Source: VBCG01 sp044226535 | GTDB lineage: Bacteria; Pseudomonadota; Gammaproteobacteria; Burkholderiales; Casimicrobiaceae | Reading direction: 5' to 3' | Length of the DNA: 64,000 bases | NCBI GenBank assembly: GCA_044226535.1 | Contig: JBGAGT010000009.1 | Span: forward strand, 124,001 to 188,000 | In this document: positions 9,143 to 17,881 of the stretch, piece after piece | Numbering within the stretch: position 1 is the first letter of the stretch | How the letters are laid out: the number at the start of each line of letters is the position of its first letter | Translations under genes and position numbers: made by a program | Notes under the pieces: model-generated | The model's database searches: none | Told to the model about the DNA's origin: nothing | The model's input: the letters and a program-made list of their open reading frames with translations, nothing else

Positions 9143-12100
9143 GTGGAGCGTGGGATCGCCTTCAAGACCGCAGCGCCGCGCATGGCCGGCAGCATCGCGC
9201 GGCCTCGCCTGCTCGCGGCGCTCCACGGCGCCGGGGGGCGTGCGCGCTGGGTGAGCGCCCCCTCGGGCAGCGGCAAGTCGGCGCTCGGCGCCGACCACGC
9301 CGTCGCCACGGGCTGCGCGACGACCTGGTACCGCTGCGACGCCCGCGACAACGACCCCGCTTTCTTCCATGCACAGTTCGCCGGCGCGTTTCGACGCGGC
9401 CATGCGCGCACGCGCCTGCCGCCGTTCTGCGCGGAGGACCATGCCGACCCGGCGGCGTTCGCCGCGCGCTTCGTCGCGGCGCTCGACCGCGCGTGCGGTT
9501 CGCGCGCCGCCCTCGTCGTCGTCGACGACGCGCAGGCGCTCGAATCGCCCGCGGTGCTGGCGACGCTCGCGCGCGCGCTGCGCGAGGGCGCCGCGTCGAC
9601 CGAGTGGCTGTTCCTGTCGCAGGCGCCTCCACCGCCGGCGCTATTCGACGCCGTCGCCGCGCGCGAGCTCGTCGTCTGCAACGACCTGCCGTTCGCGTGG
9701 GACGAGGACGAATGCGTCGCGCTGGCGCGAAGCCTTCGCCTCGGCGACACCGACGGCGAGCGCCTGCGCGCGTTGACGGGGGGCCACGCGGGGGCGCTGG
9801 TGCTCGCCTGCGAGCTGTTGCGCGCCCCCGCCGACGACGACGTGGCGGAGCGCGGCCGCGTGGATTCGATCTACGACCACCTGCTCGCGCGCATGCTCGA
9901 AAGCCTCGCCCCGCCGCGCCGTGCGCTGCTCGAGGCGACCGCACTCGTGCCGGTGATCACGCCCGCGATCGCCGCCGACCTGGCGGGCGAGGCCGCCAGC
10001 GTCGAGCTCGGGGCATTGGCGGCACGCGGGCTGCTGCGCCGGCAACAGCGCCTCGGGCAGGCGGCGTTCGAGGCGCATGGACTGTTGCGCGCGGGCCTCG
10101 AGCGCCGCGTGCTCGCCGATCGCGCCGCGGCCGCCGCGATCGTCGCGCGGACCCTGCAGGCGCTGGTCCGCCATGGCGCGCTCGACGACGCGCTGGCGCT
10201 GTCGTCACGGCACGGCAGCGTGCCGGAGACCTTCGCCATCGTCGAGGCGCTCGCGCCGGTGTATGCGCGCACCGGCCAATCAGCGTCGCTGCTGAAGGCG
10301 CTGGCCGCGCTTCCCGGCGAGGTCGTGCACGCCCATGGCGGACTGTGCTTCGCCGCCGGCCGTGCGCTGCTCGGCATCGACGAGGAAGCGGCCCGCGGCT
10401 GGTTCGAGCACGCGCACGATGCCTTCGCCTGCGCCGGGGACCGCGGCGGGATGCGCACCGCCTCCGCCGCGGTGATGACGGCCTTCGTGCTGGAATACGG
10501 CGACATCCGTGCCTTCGATGCCTGGCTCGCCCGCTACCGCGAGGCCGGTGGCGACGAGCCCATCGGGCCCGGTCCCCACGAGGCGGTGCACGCTGCCGGC
10601 GCGCTGGCGGTGGCAGTGAGCACGGGCGCGCACGCTCCGGGCGTCGACGGCGAGGCGATCGTCACGCGCGTGCGTGCGCTGCTCGGCGCCGATGGCGCGT
10701 GGCTGAACGACGACCAGAAGGTCGAGGCGGCGCGCCTGCTCGTCGACCACGCCTGCATCATCGGCACCCACGAGCAGGCGCAGGCGCTGGTGGCGGAGAC
10801 GCGCATGCACGCGGAGAGCCCGCGCGCGGGCGCGTTGCAGCGCGGCCGCTGGTACCTGAGCGCCGCCTGCGCGTACTTCGAGGCGGGCGCCGCGGCGCCC
10901 GCCGCCGCCCTGTTGGCGCAGGCGGCGCGCCTCGCGGCCTCGAGCGGATCGCGCCGGCTGGCCTTCGAGCTCGGCATGACGCGCATCGACGCTGCGCTCA
11001 AGTCCCACGACGTCCCCGGCGCGGCCGGGCAGCTCGACGTCATCGCGGCGGTGCTGCCGTCGGCGACGGCGGCGCAACGCGCCGAATACGCGCGCCTGCA
11101 GGCGCGCGTGCTGCTCTCGCAGCGCCGCTTCGACGAGGCGCTGCGCTGGTCGCGCGATGCGCTGGCGAGCGCGCGTGCGTCGGGTTACAGCGGCAGCCAC
11201 CTGCGCGCCTTCGAGCTCGAGCACGCGTATGCGCTGGCCGGTGGCGGCGCGCCGGACGAGGCGGTGCGCGCGCTCGCCGGCTTCAGCGAAGGCTTCGCGG
11301 GCGCGCAGCGCAACGCCGCGGTGGCGATCGTCGACTGCCTGCGCTTCCTCGCCGGCGGCGAGACCGACCTCGTGCTGTTGCGCGAAGGGCTCGCCCACGC
11401 CGCCGCGCACGGCTTCATCCACCTGCTGGCGCGCGCCGGCGATTGCCTCGCGCGGGTGTGCAGCCGTGCCTTCGAGGCGGGCATCGAAACCGCGTTCTGC
11501 AGGCGGCTGGTCGATGCCCATCGACTCGTGCCGCCTGCAGACGCCGGCTCGCGCTGGCCCTGGCCGGTGCGCGTGCGCACGCTCGGCGCCTTCGAGCTGG
11601 AAATCGACGGCAAGCCCTACACGCCCGCGCACAAGTCGCAGGACAAGCCGCTCGAGCTGCTGAAGCTCCTCGCCTGCTGCCAGGCTTCGGGACGGCCGAC
11701 CGCCGCGAAGGACTGGATCGCCGGGCAGTTGTGGCCGGACGCCGAGGCCCCGCAGTCGCGCAAGTCGCTCGACATGGCCGCCTCGCGGCTGCGGCGCGTC
11801 CTCGGCTGCGACGAGGCGCTGGTCGCGCAGGAGGGGAGGCTCGGGCTGTCGCCCCGGCATGTCTGGACCGACGTGGCCGCGCTGGCGCGTGTGCAGGCGC
11901 GCGTCGGCGGCCACCACGATCGCCTGCGCTCGGGCCGCGAGATCGCGCGCGCCGCGGCCCACGACGACGTCGCGCAGCTTTGCGAGCATTATCGCGGCGC
12001 GTTCCTTCCCGACGACGAGGAGCGCCCCTGGCTGCTCGCCGGGCGCGACGCCGTGACCACCCGCGTACGCGCCATGCTGCTGGCGGCGGACGCGCTGCTG

Positions 12101-12376
12101 GAAGGCGACGACGACGAGCGCCTCGCGCAGCTCCTCGAGCGGCTCGCCGCCGTCGATCCCGTGAGCGAGCACATCGCGCGCGCGCTGATGCGCATCCGCA
12201 TGCGCCAGGGGCGCCCTGCCGAGGCGCTCGCGGTCTTCCGCCGCACGCGCGACATGCTGTCGATGGTGCTGTCGCTGCCGCCGGCACGCGAGACAATCGC
12301 GCTGCGCGACGCCATCTATGCGAAGGCGCAAGCGGGCGCCGCCTTCGACGCGAGCAATCCGCCCGCCCGTTCCTGA
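9143..12376 (+). CDS. Large STAND-type ATPase regulator with C-terminal SARP/BTAD DNA-binding module
   Basis: A 1077-residue protein from a GTG behind a GGGGGG tract. The N-terminal ATPase domain has Walker A APSGSGKSAL (39-48) and Walker B ALVVVDDAQ (about 123-131). The middle (about 340-800) is Ala-rich helical repeat, like MalT/TPR solenoids. The C-terminal part begins near 809 with VRTLGAFELEIDGKPY, then LELLKLLACCQ and WPDAEAPQSRKSLDMAASRLRR, the winged-helix start of SARP/BTAD activators, ending in a helical bacterial transcriptional activation region. Domain order differs from classical actinobacterial SARPs, where the DNA-binding domain is N-terminal. It is followed by the 63-residue protein and the calpain-like peptidase on the same strand, the most likely targets. 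Confidence 0.8.
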   Translation: MERGIAFKTAAPRMAGSIARPRLLAALHGAGGRARWVSAPSGSGKSALGADHAVATGCATTWYRCDARDNDPAFFHAQFAGAFRRGHARTRLPPFCAEDHADPAAFAARFVAALDRACGSRAALVVVDDAQALESPAVLATLARALREGAASTEWLFLSQAPPPPALFDAVAARELVVCNDLPFAWDEDECVALARSLRLGDTDGERLRALTGGHAGALVLACELLRAPADDDVAERGRVDSIYDHLLARMLESLAPPRRALLEATALVPVITPAIAADLAGEAASVELGALAARGLLRRQQRLGQAAFEAHGLLRAGLERRVLADRAAAAAIVARTLQALVRHGALDDALALSSRHGSVPETFAIVEALAPVYARTGQSASLLKALAALPGEVVHAHGGLCFAAGRALLGIDEEAARGWFEHAHDAFACAGDRGGMRTASAAVMTAFVLEYGDIRAFDAWLARYREAGGDEPIGPGPHEAVHAAGALAVAVSTGAHAPGVDGEAIVTRVRALLGADGAWLNDDQKVEAARLLVDHACIIGTHEQAQALVAETRMHAESPRAGALQRGRWYLSAACAYFEAGAAAPAAALLAQAARLAASSGSRRLAFELGMTRIDAALKSHDVPGAAGQLDVIAAVLPSATAAQRAEYARLQARVLLSQRRFDEALRWSRDALASARASGYSGSHLRAFELEHAYALAGGGAPDEAVRALAGFSEGFAGAQRNAAVAIVDCLRFLAGGETDLVLLREGLAHAAAHGFIHLLARAGDCLARVCSRAFEAGIETAFCRRLVDAHRLVPPADAGSRWPWPVRVRTLGAFELEIDGKPYTPAHKSQDKPLELLKLLACCQASGRPTAAKDWIAGQLWPDAEAPQSRKSLDMAASRLRRVLGCDEALVAQEGRLGLSPRHVWTDVAALARVQARVGGHHDRLRSGREIARAAAHDDVAQLCEHYRGAFLPDDEERPWLLAGRDAVTTRVRAMLLAADALLEGDDDERLAQLLERLAAVDPVSEHIARALMRIRMRQGRPAEALAVFRRTRDMLSMVLSLPPARETIALRDAIYAKAQAGAAFDASNPPARS

Positions 12377-12405
12377 AGCCCGACCCGCCACGCAAGGAGA
12401 CCACG

Positions 12406-12597
12406 ATGGCCACCCGAACGACATCTGCCGCGAAGCCCACGCCGAAGCAGCAGGCACAGATCCGCGCCGCCAAGGCCGCGCTCGCCGAGGCGGCCAGGGC
12501 GCTCGCCAACGCGCAGAAGGCGCTCGCCAAGGCGCAAAAGGCACTGACCGCGGCGCTCGCGTCGTCGCCGGGCGGGCCACCCAAGATCAACACCTGA
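12406..12597 (+). CDS. 63-residue Ala/Lys-rich amphipathic helical protein, unknown function
   Basis: A short ATG frame with a clean AAGGAG site 8 bases upstream and its stop two bases before the peptidase ATG. After a Thr/Ala/Lys start it contains a repeated pattern, AAKAALAEAARALANAQKAL then AKAQKALTAALA, which would form one long basic amphipathic helix (about 18-52), followed by a Gly/Pro tail. There is no signal peptide or membrane segment. The composition resembles histone-H1-like or coiled-coil adaptor peptides, but I do not recognise a family. Sandwiched between the regulator and the peptidase, it could be a partner, inhibitor or substrate of the peptidase; that is a guess from position. 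Confidence 0.7.
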   Translation: MATRTTSAAKPTPKQQAQIRAAKAALAEAARALANAQKALAKAQKALTAALASSPGGPPKINT

Positions 12598-12599
12598 CG

Positions 12600-13931
12600 A
12601 TGGCGCCGCGCGCCCCGCGCGTGGCGACGGCGCGCATTCCGCGCTGGACGCCGAACCCGTACGCGCTGGTCGAGCAGCTCCTCGGCACGGCGCTCGACCC
12701 CGACTGGACGGTGGCGCAGCGGCAGGTGATCGAGGGCCTGCGCGTCAAGTCGGCCGACGAGCTGTTCTTCGGCGTCGAAGGCGATCCGCCGGCGCTGGCG
12801 CTGCTGTTCGAGGTCGCGAGGGCGGTCACCTCGCCGCGTCCGCTGGTCGAGCTGCGTGCGCTCGACGAGGTGCGGCGCGCCAAGCAGCGCTTCGGCGAGG
12901 CCGCCGTCGAGCGCGCGTTGCTGTTCCTCGTGCCGGTCGCGCAAAGCGTGTTCGCGCCGATCGGCGCAAAGCCGCCGCCCGGCCATCGTTACGCCGGCAT
13001 CTACGTCACGTTGCCCGACTACCTGCGCGCCGGCGCCTCGTTCATCGACGCGACCCAGGGCGCGGCGGCGGACTGCTACCTGATCGCGGCGATGAACGCG
13101 CTCGCGTGGGTGTATCCGCAGGCGTGGCCGCGTGCGGTCGCCGCCTGCGGCGGGGCGCGCGGCATGGCGTGCCGCTTTTCGTTCTTTCACGGCGTGCGTG
13201 AGCGCCGTCCTCCGATCGAGGTCCGGCCCGGCGTCGCGGCGACGCTTCCCCCACCCGGCGACGCCGCGGCCAAGGTCGGACTCGACACCGGGCCGCGGCT
13301 GTACTACGCGCATTCCAGCGACCGTCGCGAAGGCTGGCCCGGCATCCTCGAGAAGGCCTACCTGATGCAGTTCGGCAAGGTCAGCGGCCCCGACCCCACG
13401 CCCGCCGATTACCTGGCGCTCGACGAGAGCAGCTTCCCGCACGTGGCCTGCCAGCGGCTCGCGGGCGGCACGCGTCGCGCGGTCGCATGCGGCGGCGCGC
13501 TCGAAGGACGCCCCGAGGCGTCGCAGGTCGTGCATCGGTTGTGCGAGCCGCGGCGCGGCGTCACGCGCGTGCCGACGATGGCGTGGACCTGGGAGACGCA
13601 TGTGCCGGCGATGGGCAACGCCACCTGGCGTGCCACCGGGCTGATCGCCAACCATGCCTACGTGGTGCTCGGCATCGTCGAGCGTGGCGGGCGCCCTTAC
13701 GTGGTGCTGCGCAATCCCCACGGTTTTTCGGCGATGCGCGCCGGGCCCGATGCCTACCTGCAGGGGAGCTGGCGTCCCGGCCCCGGCGCCACCGGCGTGC
13801 GCGAGGTGGTGCTCAATACCGCAGGCGTGTTCGCGCTTCCCGCCGCGTGGTTCGACCGCGCGTTCGGGACGGTGGCGTTCGTCACGCCGCCGTCCCGCCC
13901 GCGCCGCGCCGGCCGCGCGACCAGGGCCTAG
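12600..13931 (+). CDS. Calpain-like (family C2) cysteine peptidase
   Basis: 443 residues from the ATG two bases after the previous stop. The calpain active site is complete: QGAAADCYLIAAMNAL places the oxyanion-hole Gln at 153 and the catalytic Cys at 159 with the same spacing as QGxxxDCW in calpains; ANHAYVVLGI gives His352; VVLRNPHG gives Asn372. GWPGILEKAYLMQFG at 245-259 matches the calpain core helix WPALLEKAYAKLxG. No signal peptide, EF hands or C2-like domain are visible, so it is the catalytic core with a roughly 130-residue N-terminal region of unknown role. Calpain homologues are patchy in bacteria. It is probably co-translated with the 63-residue protein. Its stop overlaps the convergent thioesterase gene by 4 bases. 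Confidence 0.85.
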   Translation: MAPRAPRVATARIPRWTPNPYALVEQLLGTALDPDWTVAQRQVIEGLRVKSADELFFGVEGDPPALALLFEVARAVTSPRPLVELRALDEVRRAKQRFGEAAVERALLFLVPVAQSVFAPIGAKPPPGHRYAGIYVTLPDYLRAGASFIDATQGAAADCYLIAAMNALAWVYPQAWPRAVAACGGARGMACRFSFFHGVRERRPPIEVRPGVAATLPPPGDAAAKVGLDTGPRLYYAHSSDRREGWPGILEKAYLMQFGKVSGPDPTPADYLALDESSFPHVACQRLAGGTRRAVACGGALEGRPEASQVVHRLCEPRRGVTRVPTMAWTWETHVPAMGNATWRATGLIANHAYVVLGIVERGGRPYVVLRNPHGFSAMRAGPDAYLQGSWRPGPGATGVREVVLNTAGVFALPAAWFDRAFGTVAFVTPPSRPRRAGRATRA

Positions 13932-14404
13932 GCGCCCGCGAACACCGCGCGCCGCGCGACGGCCGTGCGCTTGCGCGCGAGGCTGCGTGCCATGCGCTCG
14001 CGCGCCACCACGGCCACGTGGATCGACGCTTCGCCGGCCGGCTCGAGCTCGTCGCTGGCGACCACGCGAAACGTCAGCTCGTGGCCGTCGATGCGCTCCA
14101 CGAAGCCGCTGATCGCGAGCTCCGCGCCTTCCGCCACCGGCGCGTGGTGCAGGCACTCGACGCCCGTGCCGACCACGGTGGCCAGCTCGCCGTCGAGCTC
14201 GGCCGCGAGGGCGGCGATGCACGCCGATTCGAGCGCGGCGACCAGGCAGGCGGTCGTCATCGCGCCGACCCTCGCGGCAGCGAAGGGCTGCGCGTCCGGC
14301 AGCTGCCCGAACAGCGCCTCCGCGGCCCGCGAGGCGGGAACGCGGTAGCGCTCGCAAAGCACGATCTTCGACAGCGCCTCGTCGTCGAGCGCGCGCGCGT
14401 CCAT
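13928..14404 (-). CDS. Hotdog-fold thioesterase, FlK (fluoroacetyl-CoA thioesterase)-like
   Basis: 158 residues. The layout MTTACLVAALESACIAAL, then VGTGVECLHHAPVAEGAEL, then ELTFRVVASDE matches FlK-type hotdog thioesterases. T51, E59 and H86 sit at about the spacing of the FlK triad (Thr42, Glu50, His76). The last 25 residues are basic and outside the fold. Its ATG overlaps the stop of the upstream membrane-protein gene (TGATG), so the two are coupled. The stop shares CTAG with the calpain gene. Family members hydrolyse small acyl-CoAs; the substrate here is unknown. The matB/mdc genes nearby make a short malonyl- or acetyl-CoA metabolite conceivable. Confidence 0.7.
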   Translation of the reverse strand: MDARALDDEALSKIVLCERYRVPASRAAEALFGQLPDAQPFAAARVGAMTTACLVAALESACIAALAAELDGELATVVGTGVECLHHAPVAEGAELAISGFVERIDGHELTFRVVASDELEPAGEASIHVAVVARERMARSLARKRTAVARRAVFAGA

Positions 14405-14847
14405 CAGCACGACCCTCCGAACCAGCCTTCGAGGCTCGACGAGGACGCCGTGGACGAGCCGATCGCGGCGTCGATCTCGTCTTCGACCGCGTGGCGCGGG
14501 CAGACCTCGATCGACGGGGCGTCGCCGACCGTCTCGCCGGCGTCGCCGGCGGGACCGGCCGCGTCGCCGATGCTCGCGGCGGCGTCGCCCATCCAGTCGA
14601 CCTCGCTCGCCGCGTCCACGGGCGTCGACGCGAACATCGAGACCGAGGACAAGGTCGGCGTCACCAGCGCGACCAGCGCGCAGGACAGTACGAGGCCGAT
14701 CGCCGCGGCGCGGTTGGGATTGACGGCGCGGCGCGGGGGCTGCGGTGCGGCCTGGTCGGGCCGAACCTCGTCGGCGGGCGTGAAGCGCCGGGCTTCGGTA
14801 CGGGTGAACGGGCCAGCCTGCACGGGGAAGTCGGGGGTCGAGGCCAT
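14404..14847 (-). CDS. Single-pass membrane protein of unknown function
   Basis: 147 residues from an ATG with AGGAG 7 bases upstream. The first 55 residues are polar with several Pro and Arg, followed by one helix, AAAIGLVLSCALVALVTP, and an outside Ala/Asp/Gly-rich segment with repeated GDAA/GDAG units and two Cys (IEVCPRHAVEDE and the C-terminal GSC). Positive residues before the helix predict an N-in, C-out topology. I do not recognise a family. It overlaps the thioesterase start by one base, so they form a two-gene unit running towards the calpain gene. Confidence 0.65.
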   Translation of the reverse strand: MASTPDFPVQAGPFTRTEARRFTPADEVRPDQAAPQPPRRAVNPNRAAAIGLVLSCALVALVTPTLSSVSMFASTPVDAASEVDWMGDAAASIGDAAGPAGDAGETVGDAPSIEVCPRHAVEDEIDAAIGSSTASSSSLEGWFGGSC

Positions 14848-15002
14848 TGCAATCTCCTGGTTGTCGACCGGCACATGCCGGGCAGGAGAGAGCTTCGGCG
14901 GGGTATCCCCACCGATTGGTCACGGATTCGGCACAAGGGGCCGAGGCTGTCGCACGCGGTCGGTCCAGCGCGACCCTCGGCAGGGCGGGGCGCCGCGGCC
15001 CG

Positions 15003-16541
15003 TCAGCCCGCCGGTGGCGCGTAGCGCTCGCGCAGTTCCTTCTTCTGCACTTTGCCCATGGCGTTGCGGGGGAGGTCGACGGCGAACACCACGCGCTTGG
15101 GCACCTTGAAGCGCGCGATGTCGGCGCGCAAGGTCGCGATGATGCCCGCTTCGGTGAGCGCATGGCCCTGGCGCGCGACCACCACCGCGACCACGGCCTC
15201 GCCGAAGTCGGCGTCGGGGACGCCGATCACCGCCGACTCGACGACGCCTTCCATCGCGTCGATGCGCTCCTCGATCTCCTTGGGGTAGACGTTGAGGCCG
15301 CCGCTGATGATGAGGTCCTTGGCCCGCCCCGAGATCACGAGGTAGCCGCGGTCGTTCCACGCGCCCAGGTCGCCGGTGCGGAACCAGCCGTCGTCGGTGA
15401 AGGCCTCGCGCGTCCTGTCGGGCATCTGCCAGTAGCCTGCGAGCACGTTGGGCCCGCGGACCTCGATCTCGCCCACCGTGCCCGGGGGACAGGCGGCGCC
15501 CGTGCCGTCGACCACGCGCACCTCGATGCCGCGCAGCGGCTGCCCCACGCTGCCGGCGATGCGCTCTCCGTCGTAGGGGTTGGAGGTGTTCATGCCGGTC
15601 TCGGTGAGGCCGTAGCGCTCGAGGATGCGCTTGCCCGTGTGCGCCTCGAACCCGGCGAAAGTCTCGGCGAGCAACGGCGCCGAGCCCGAGACGAAAAGCC
15701 TCACGTTCGACGCCGCCTCGCGCGTGAACGCGGGCTCGGCGAGGAGCCGCGTGTAGAACGTCGGCACGCCCATCATCACCGTGGCCCGGGGCAGCAGCGC
15801 CGCCGCCTCGCGCGCGTCGAAGCGCGAAAGCCACAGCATGTGCGAGCCCGACAGCAGTACGCAGTGCACGGCCACGAAGAGGCCATGCACGTGGTAGACC
15901 GGGAGCGCGTGCAGCAGCACGTCGCCGTGGCCGAAGCGCCAGGCCTCGACCAGCGCCAGCGCGTTGGACGCGAGGTTGCGGTGCGTCAGCATCGCGCCCT
16001 TGGAGCGCCCGGTCGTGCCGCTGGTGTAGAGGATGGCCGCGAGGTCGTCGGGCGCGCGCGTCACCGTCGTGAAGGCCTCGGGCAGGCCTTCGGCGCGCGC
16101 GACGAGCTCGCCGCCGTGCGCGTCGAGCGTGAGCACCGTCGCCCCTCCCGCCAGCGTGGCGATCACGCCCAGCATCTCGTCGCGGCAGACGATGACGCGG
16201 GGCTTCGCGTCTTCGAAGAAATACGCGAGCTCGCCGCGCTGGTAGGCGGTGTTGAGCGGCAGGTACACGAGGCCCGCGCGCAAGGTCGCGAGGTAGAGCG
16301 CGAGCACCTGCCAGTGCTTGTCGACCTGCACGGCGACACGGTCGCCCGGCACGCAGCCCGCGGCGACGAGCGCGTGCGCGATCCGTGCGGACAGGCGGTC
16401 GAGCTCGTCGTAGCCGACCGTCGTGCCGCCCGCCTGCCCGACGCCGTGGCCGACCAGGGGTCCGTCGGGCACGATCGCGCAGGCCTGCGATCGCTCGTCG
16501 GGGAAGTGCCGCTCGAACAGCGTGAAGAGGTTCGCGTCCAT
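15003..16541 (-). CDS. matB: Malonyl-CoA synthetase (malonate-CoA ligase)
   Basis: 512-residue ANL-superfamily ligase from the ATG at 16541. The P-loop-like motif YTSGTTGRSKGA is at 172-183; YGLTETGMNTSNPYDGERIAGSVG, GWFRTGDLG, and the C-terminal Lys in PRNAMGKVQKKEL follow in order. LPVYHVHGLFVAVHCVLLSG is characteristic of MatB rather than acetyl- or fatty-acyl-CoA ligases. It makes malonyl-CoA from malonate, CoA and ATP. It is divergent from the fused malonate decarboxylase gene with 79 bases between starts, supporting malonate as substrate. Methylmalonate is a common alternative for the family. Confidence 0.88.
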   Translation of the reverse strand: MDANLFTLFERHFPDERSQACAIVPDGPLVGHGVGQAGGTTVGYDELDRLSARIAHALVAAGCVPGDRVAVQVDKHWQVLALYLATLRAGLVYLPLNTAYQRGELAYFFEDAKPRVIVCRDEMLGVIATLAGGATVLTLDAHGGELVARAEGLPEAFTTVTRAPDDLAAILYTSGTTGRSKGAMLTHRNLASNALALVEAWRFGHGDVLLHALPVYHVHGLFVAVHCVLLSGSHMLWLSRFDAREAAALLPRATVMMGVPTFYTRLLAEPAFTREAASNVRLFVSGSAPLLAETFAGFEAHTGKRILERYGLTETGMNTSNPYDGERIAGSVGQPLRGIEVRVVDGTGAACPPGTVGEIEVRGPNVLAGYWQMPDRTREAFTDDGWFRTGDLGAWNDRGYLVISGRAKDLIISGGLNVYPKEIEERIDAMEGVVESAVIGVPDADFGEAVVAVVVARQGHALTEAGIIATLRADIARFKVPKRVVFAVDLPRNAMGKVQKKELRERYAPPAG

Positions 16542-16620
16542 GGTATCGCGTGCTAAGGTCGCCCGATTATTCCACAGGGGACGCGCCGCGCTCGCTCGCG
16601 GGCGCCCGCCGATCGCGCCG

Positions 16621-17874
16621 ATGCCGCAGCAAACCGCCTTCCGCACGCCTCGCGAGCGCCTCGCGGGGCTCGCCGACGACGGCCGTTACCTCGAGCACGA
16701 GGTCGACACGCCGAGTCCGTACCTCGCGAGGCTCGGCATCGAGCCGCAAGCCGACGACGGCGTCGTGGCCGCGACGCTCACCATCGGCGGCACGGTCTTC
16801 GAGGCCGTGGCGCAGGACGCGCGCTTCCTGCGCGGCAGCGTCGGCGCGCGCCATGGCGGGAAGATCGCCGCCGCCATCGCGCGGGCGCGGGCCGCGGGAC
16901 GGCCGTTGCTGGTGCTCGCCGCCTCGGGGGGCGTGCGCCTGCACGAGGCCAATGCCGCCGAGCTCGCGCTCGGCCGCGCGCTGCGCGCCCTCTGCGACGC
17001 GCGCGCCGCGGGCATGCCCGCACTGTCGATCGGCGTCGGTGACGTGTTCGGCGGCATGTCGGTGTTCGTCGCGGCCTGCGATGCGCTGGCGCTGGTGCCG
17101 GCGGTGCGCTTCGGGCTGTCGGGGCCGCGCGTCATCGCCGCGGCGGGCGCCGTGCCATTCGACGCCGATGACCGCGAGGCGGTGGCGCGCGTGTTCGGCG
17201 CCGCCGCGCGCGCCGCGCAGGGCTGGGCCGAAGTCGTGCCCGACGAGCCCGGCGCGCAACGCGCGTGGCTGGGCGAGCGCCTGGCACGCTGCGCCGCCGA
17301 TCGCGTGCCGTTCGACGAGCGGCTGCGCCTCGCGCAGGCGCGGCTGGCGGCCAATGCCGGCGCGCCCCCGCGGGCGCCGCGGGTCGTGGTCGACGGCACG
17401 CACGCGACGCTCGGTCCGTTCGTCGGCGTTGTCGATGCCGCTTCGCTCGCCGCCGTCGACGAAGCGTTGCTCGCGCTGCCCGCGGCGGCCATGGCACTCG
17501 ACATCGTCGAGGACTCGCGCGGGCACGCGGCGAGCGTCGAGGCGGAATGCCTCGTGCTGTCGCGCTATCTCGCGCACCACGCGCTGGTGCTCGCATCGCT
17601 GCGCAGGCGCGGCGTGTCCATCACCGGCATCGTCGAAGGCACGGGGCACAGCGCCGCCTTCTTCGCCAACGCGCTGCAGGCCGATCGTGTCTATGCGCAG
17701 CCTGCCGCGCGCATCGTGGCGATGGAGCCGGCCGCGCTGGCGAGCGTCACGGGCATCGACCCCGCGGCGCTTGCCGAGGCGATCGAGCACGACCCGTTGC
17801 TTGGCCACCCGGCGCGGCATTTCGCCGCGCTGGGCGGGCTCGCGCTGGTCGAACGGCGGGAGGACGTGCGCTAG
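16621..17874 (+). CDS. Fused beta-gamma subunits of biotin-independent malonate decarboxylase (MdcD-MdcE like)
   Basis: 417 residues from the ATG at 16621. The first half matches MdcD, a crotonase-fold carboxyltransferase: PSPYLARLGI, RFLRGSVGARHGGKI (69-81), ASGGVRLHEANA (101-112), FGGMSVFVAACDAL and FGLSGPRVI. From about 252 the second half matches MdcE, with GTGHSAAFFANALQADRV (about 340-357) corresponding to the conserved AFLxxGLQAxR segment. In most bacteria these are two genes of about 280 and 240 codons inside mdcABCDEGH. Here both are joined and shortened, and no MdcA, MdcB, MdcC, MdcG or MdcH is in the window. The only malonate partner is divergent matB. Confidence 0.8.
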   Translation: MPQQTAFRTPRERLAGLADDGRYLEHEVDTPSPYLARLGIEPQADDGVVAATLTIGGTVFEAVAQDARFLRGSVGARHGGKIAAAIARARAAGRPLLVLAASGGVRLHEANAAELALGRALRALCDARAAGMPALSIGVGDVFGGMSVFVAACDALALVPAVRFGLSGPRVIAAAGAVPFDADDREAVARVFGAAARAAQGWAEVVPDEPGAQRAWLGERLARCAADRVPFDERLRLAQARLAANAGAPPRAPRVVVDGTHATLGPFVGVVDAASLAAVDEALLALPAAAMALDIVEDSRGHAASVEAECLVLSRYLAHHALVLASLRRRGVSITGIVEGTGHSAAFFANALQADRVYAQPAARIVAMEPAALASVTGIDPAALAEAIEHDPLLGHPARHFAALGGLALVERREDVR

Positions 17875-17881
17875 GCTCAGG

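Noticed and set aside
9085..12405. A long second frame over the large regulator, continuous with the 63-residue gene
   Set aside because: The upstream part is Arg/Ala-rich noise. Only the last 63 codons have a ribosome site and meaningful sequence, so only those were kept.
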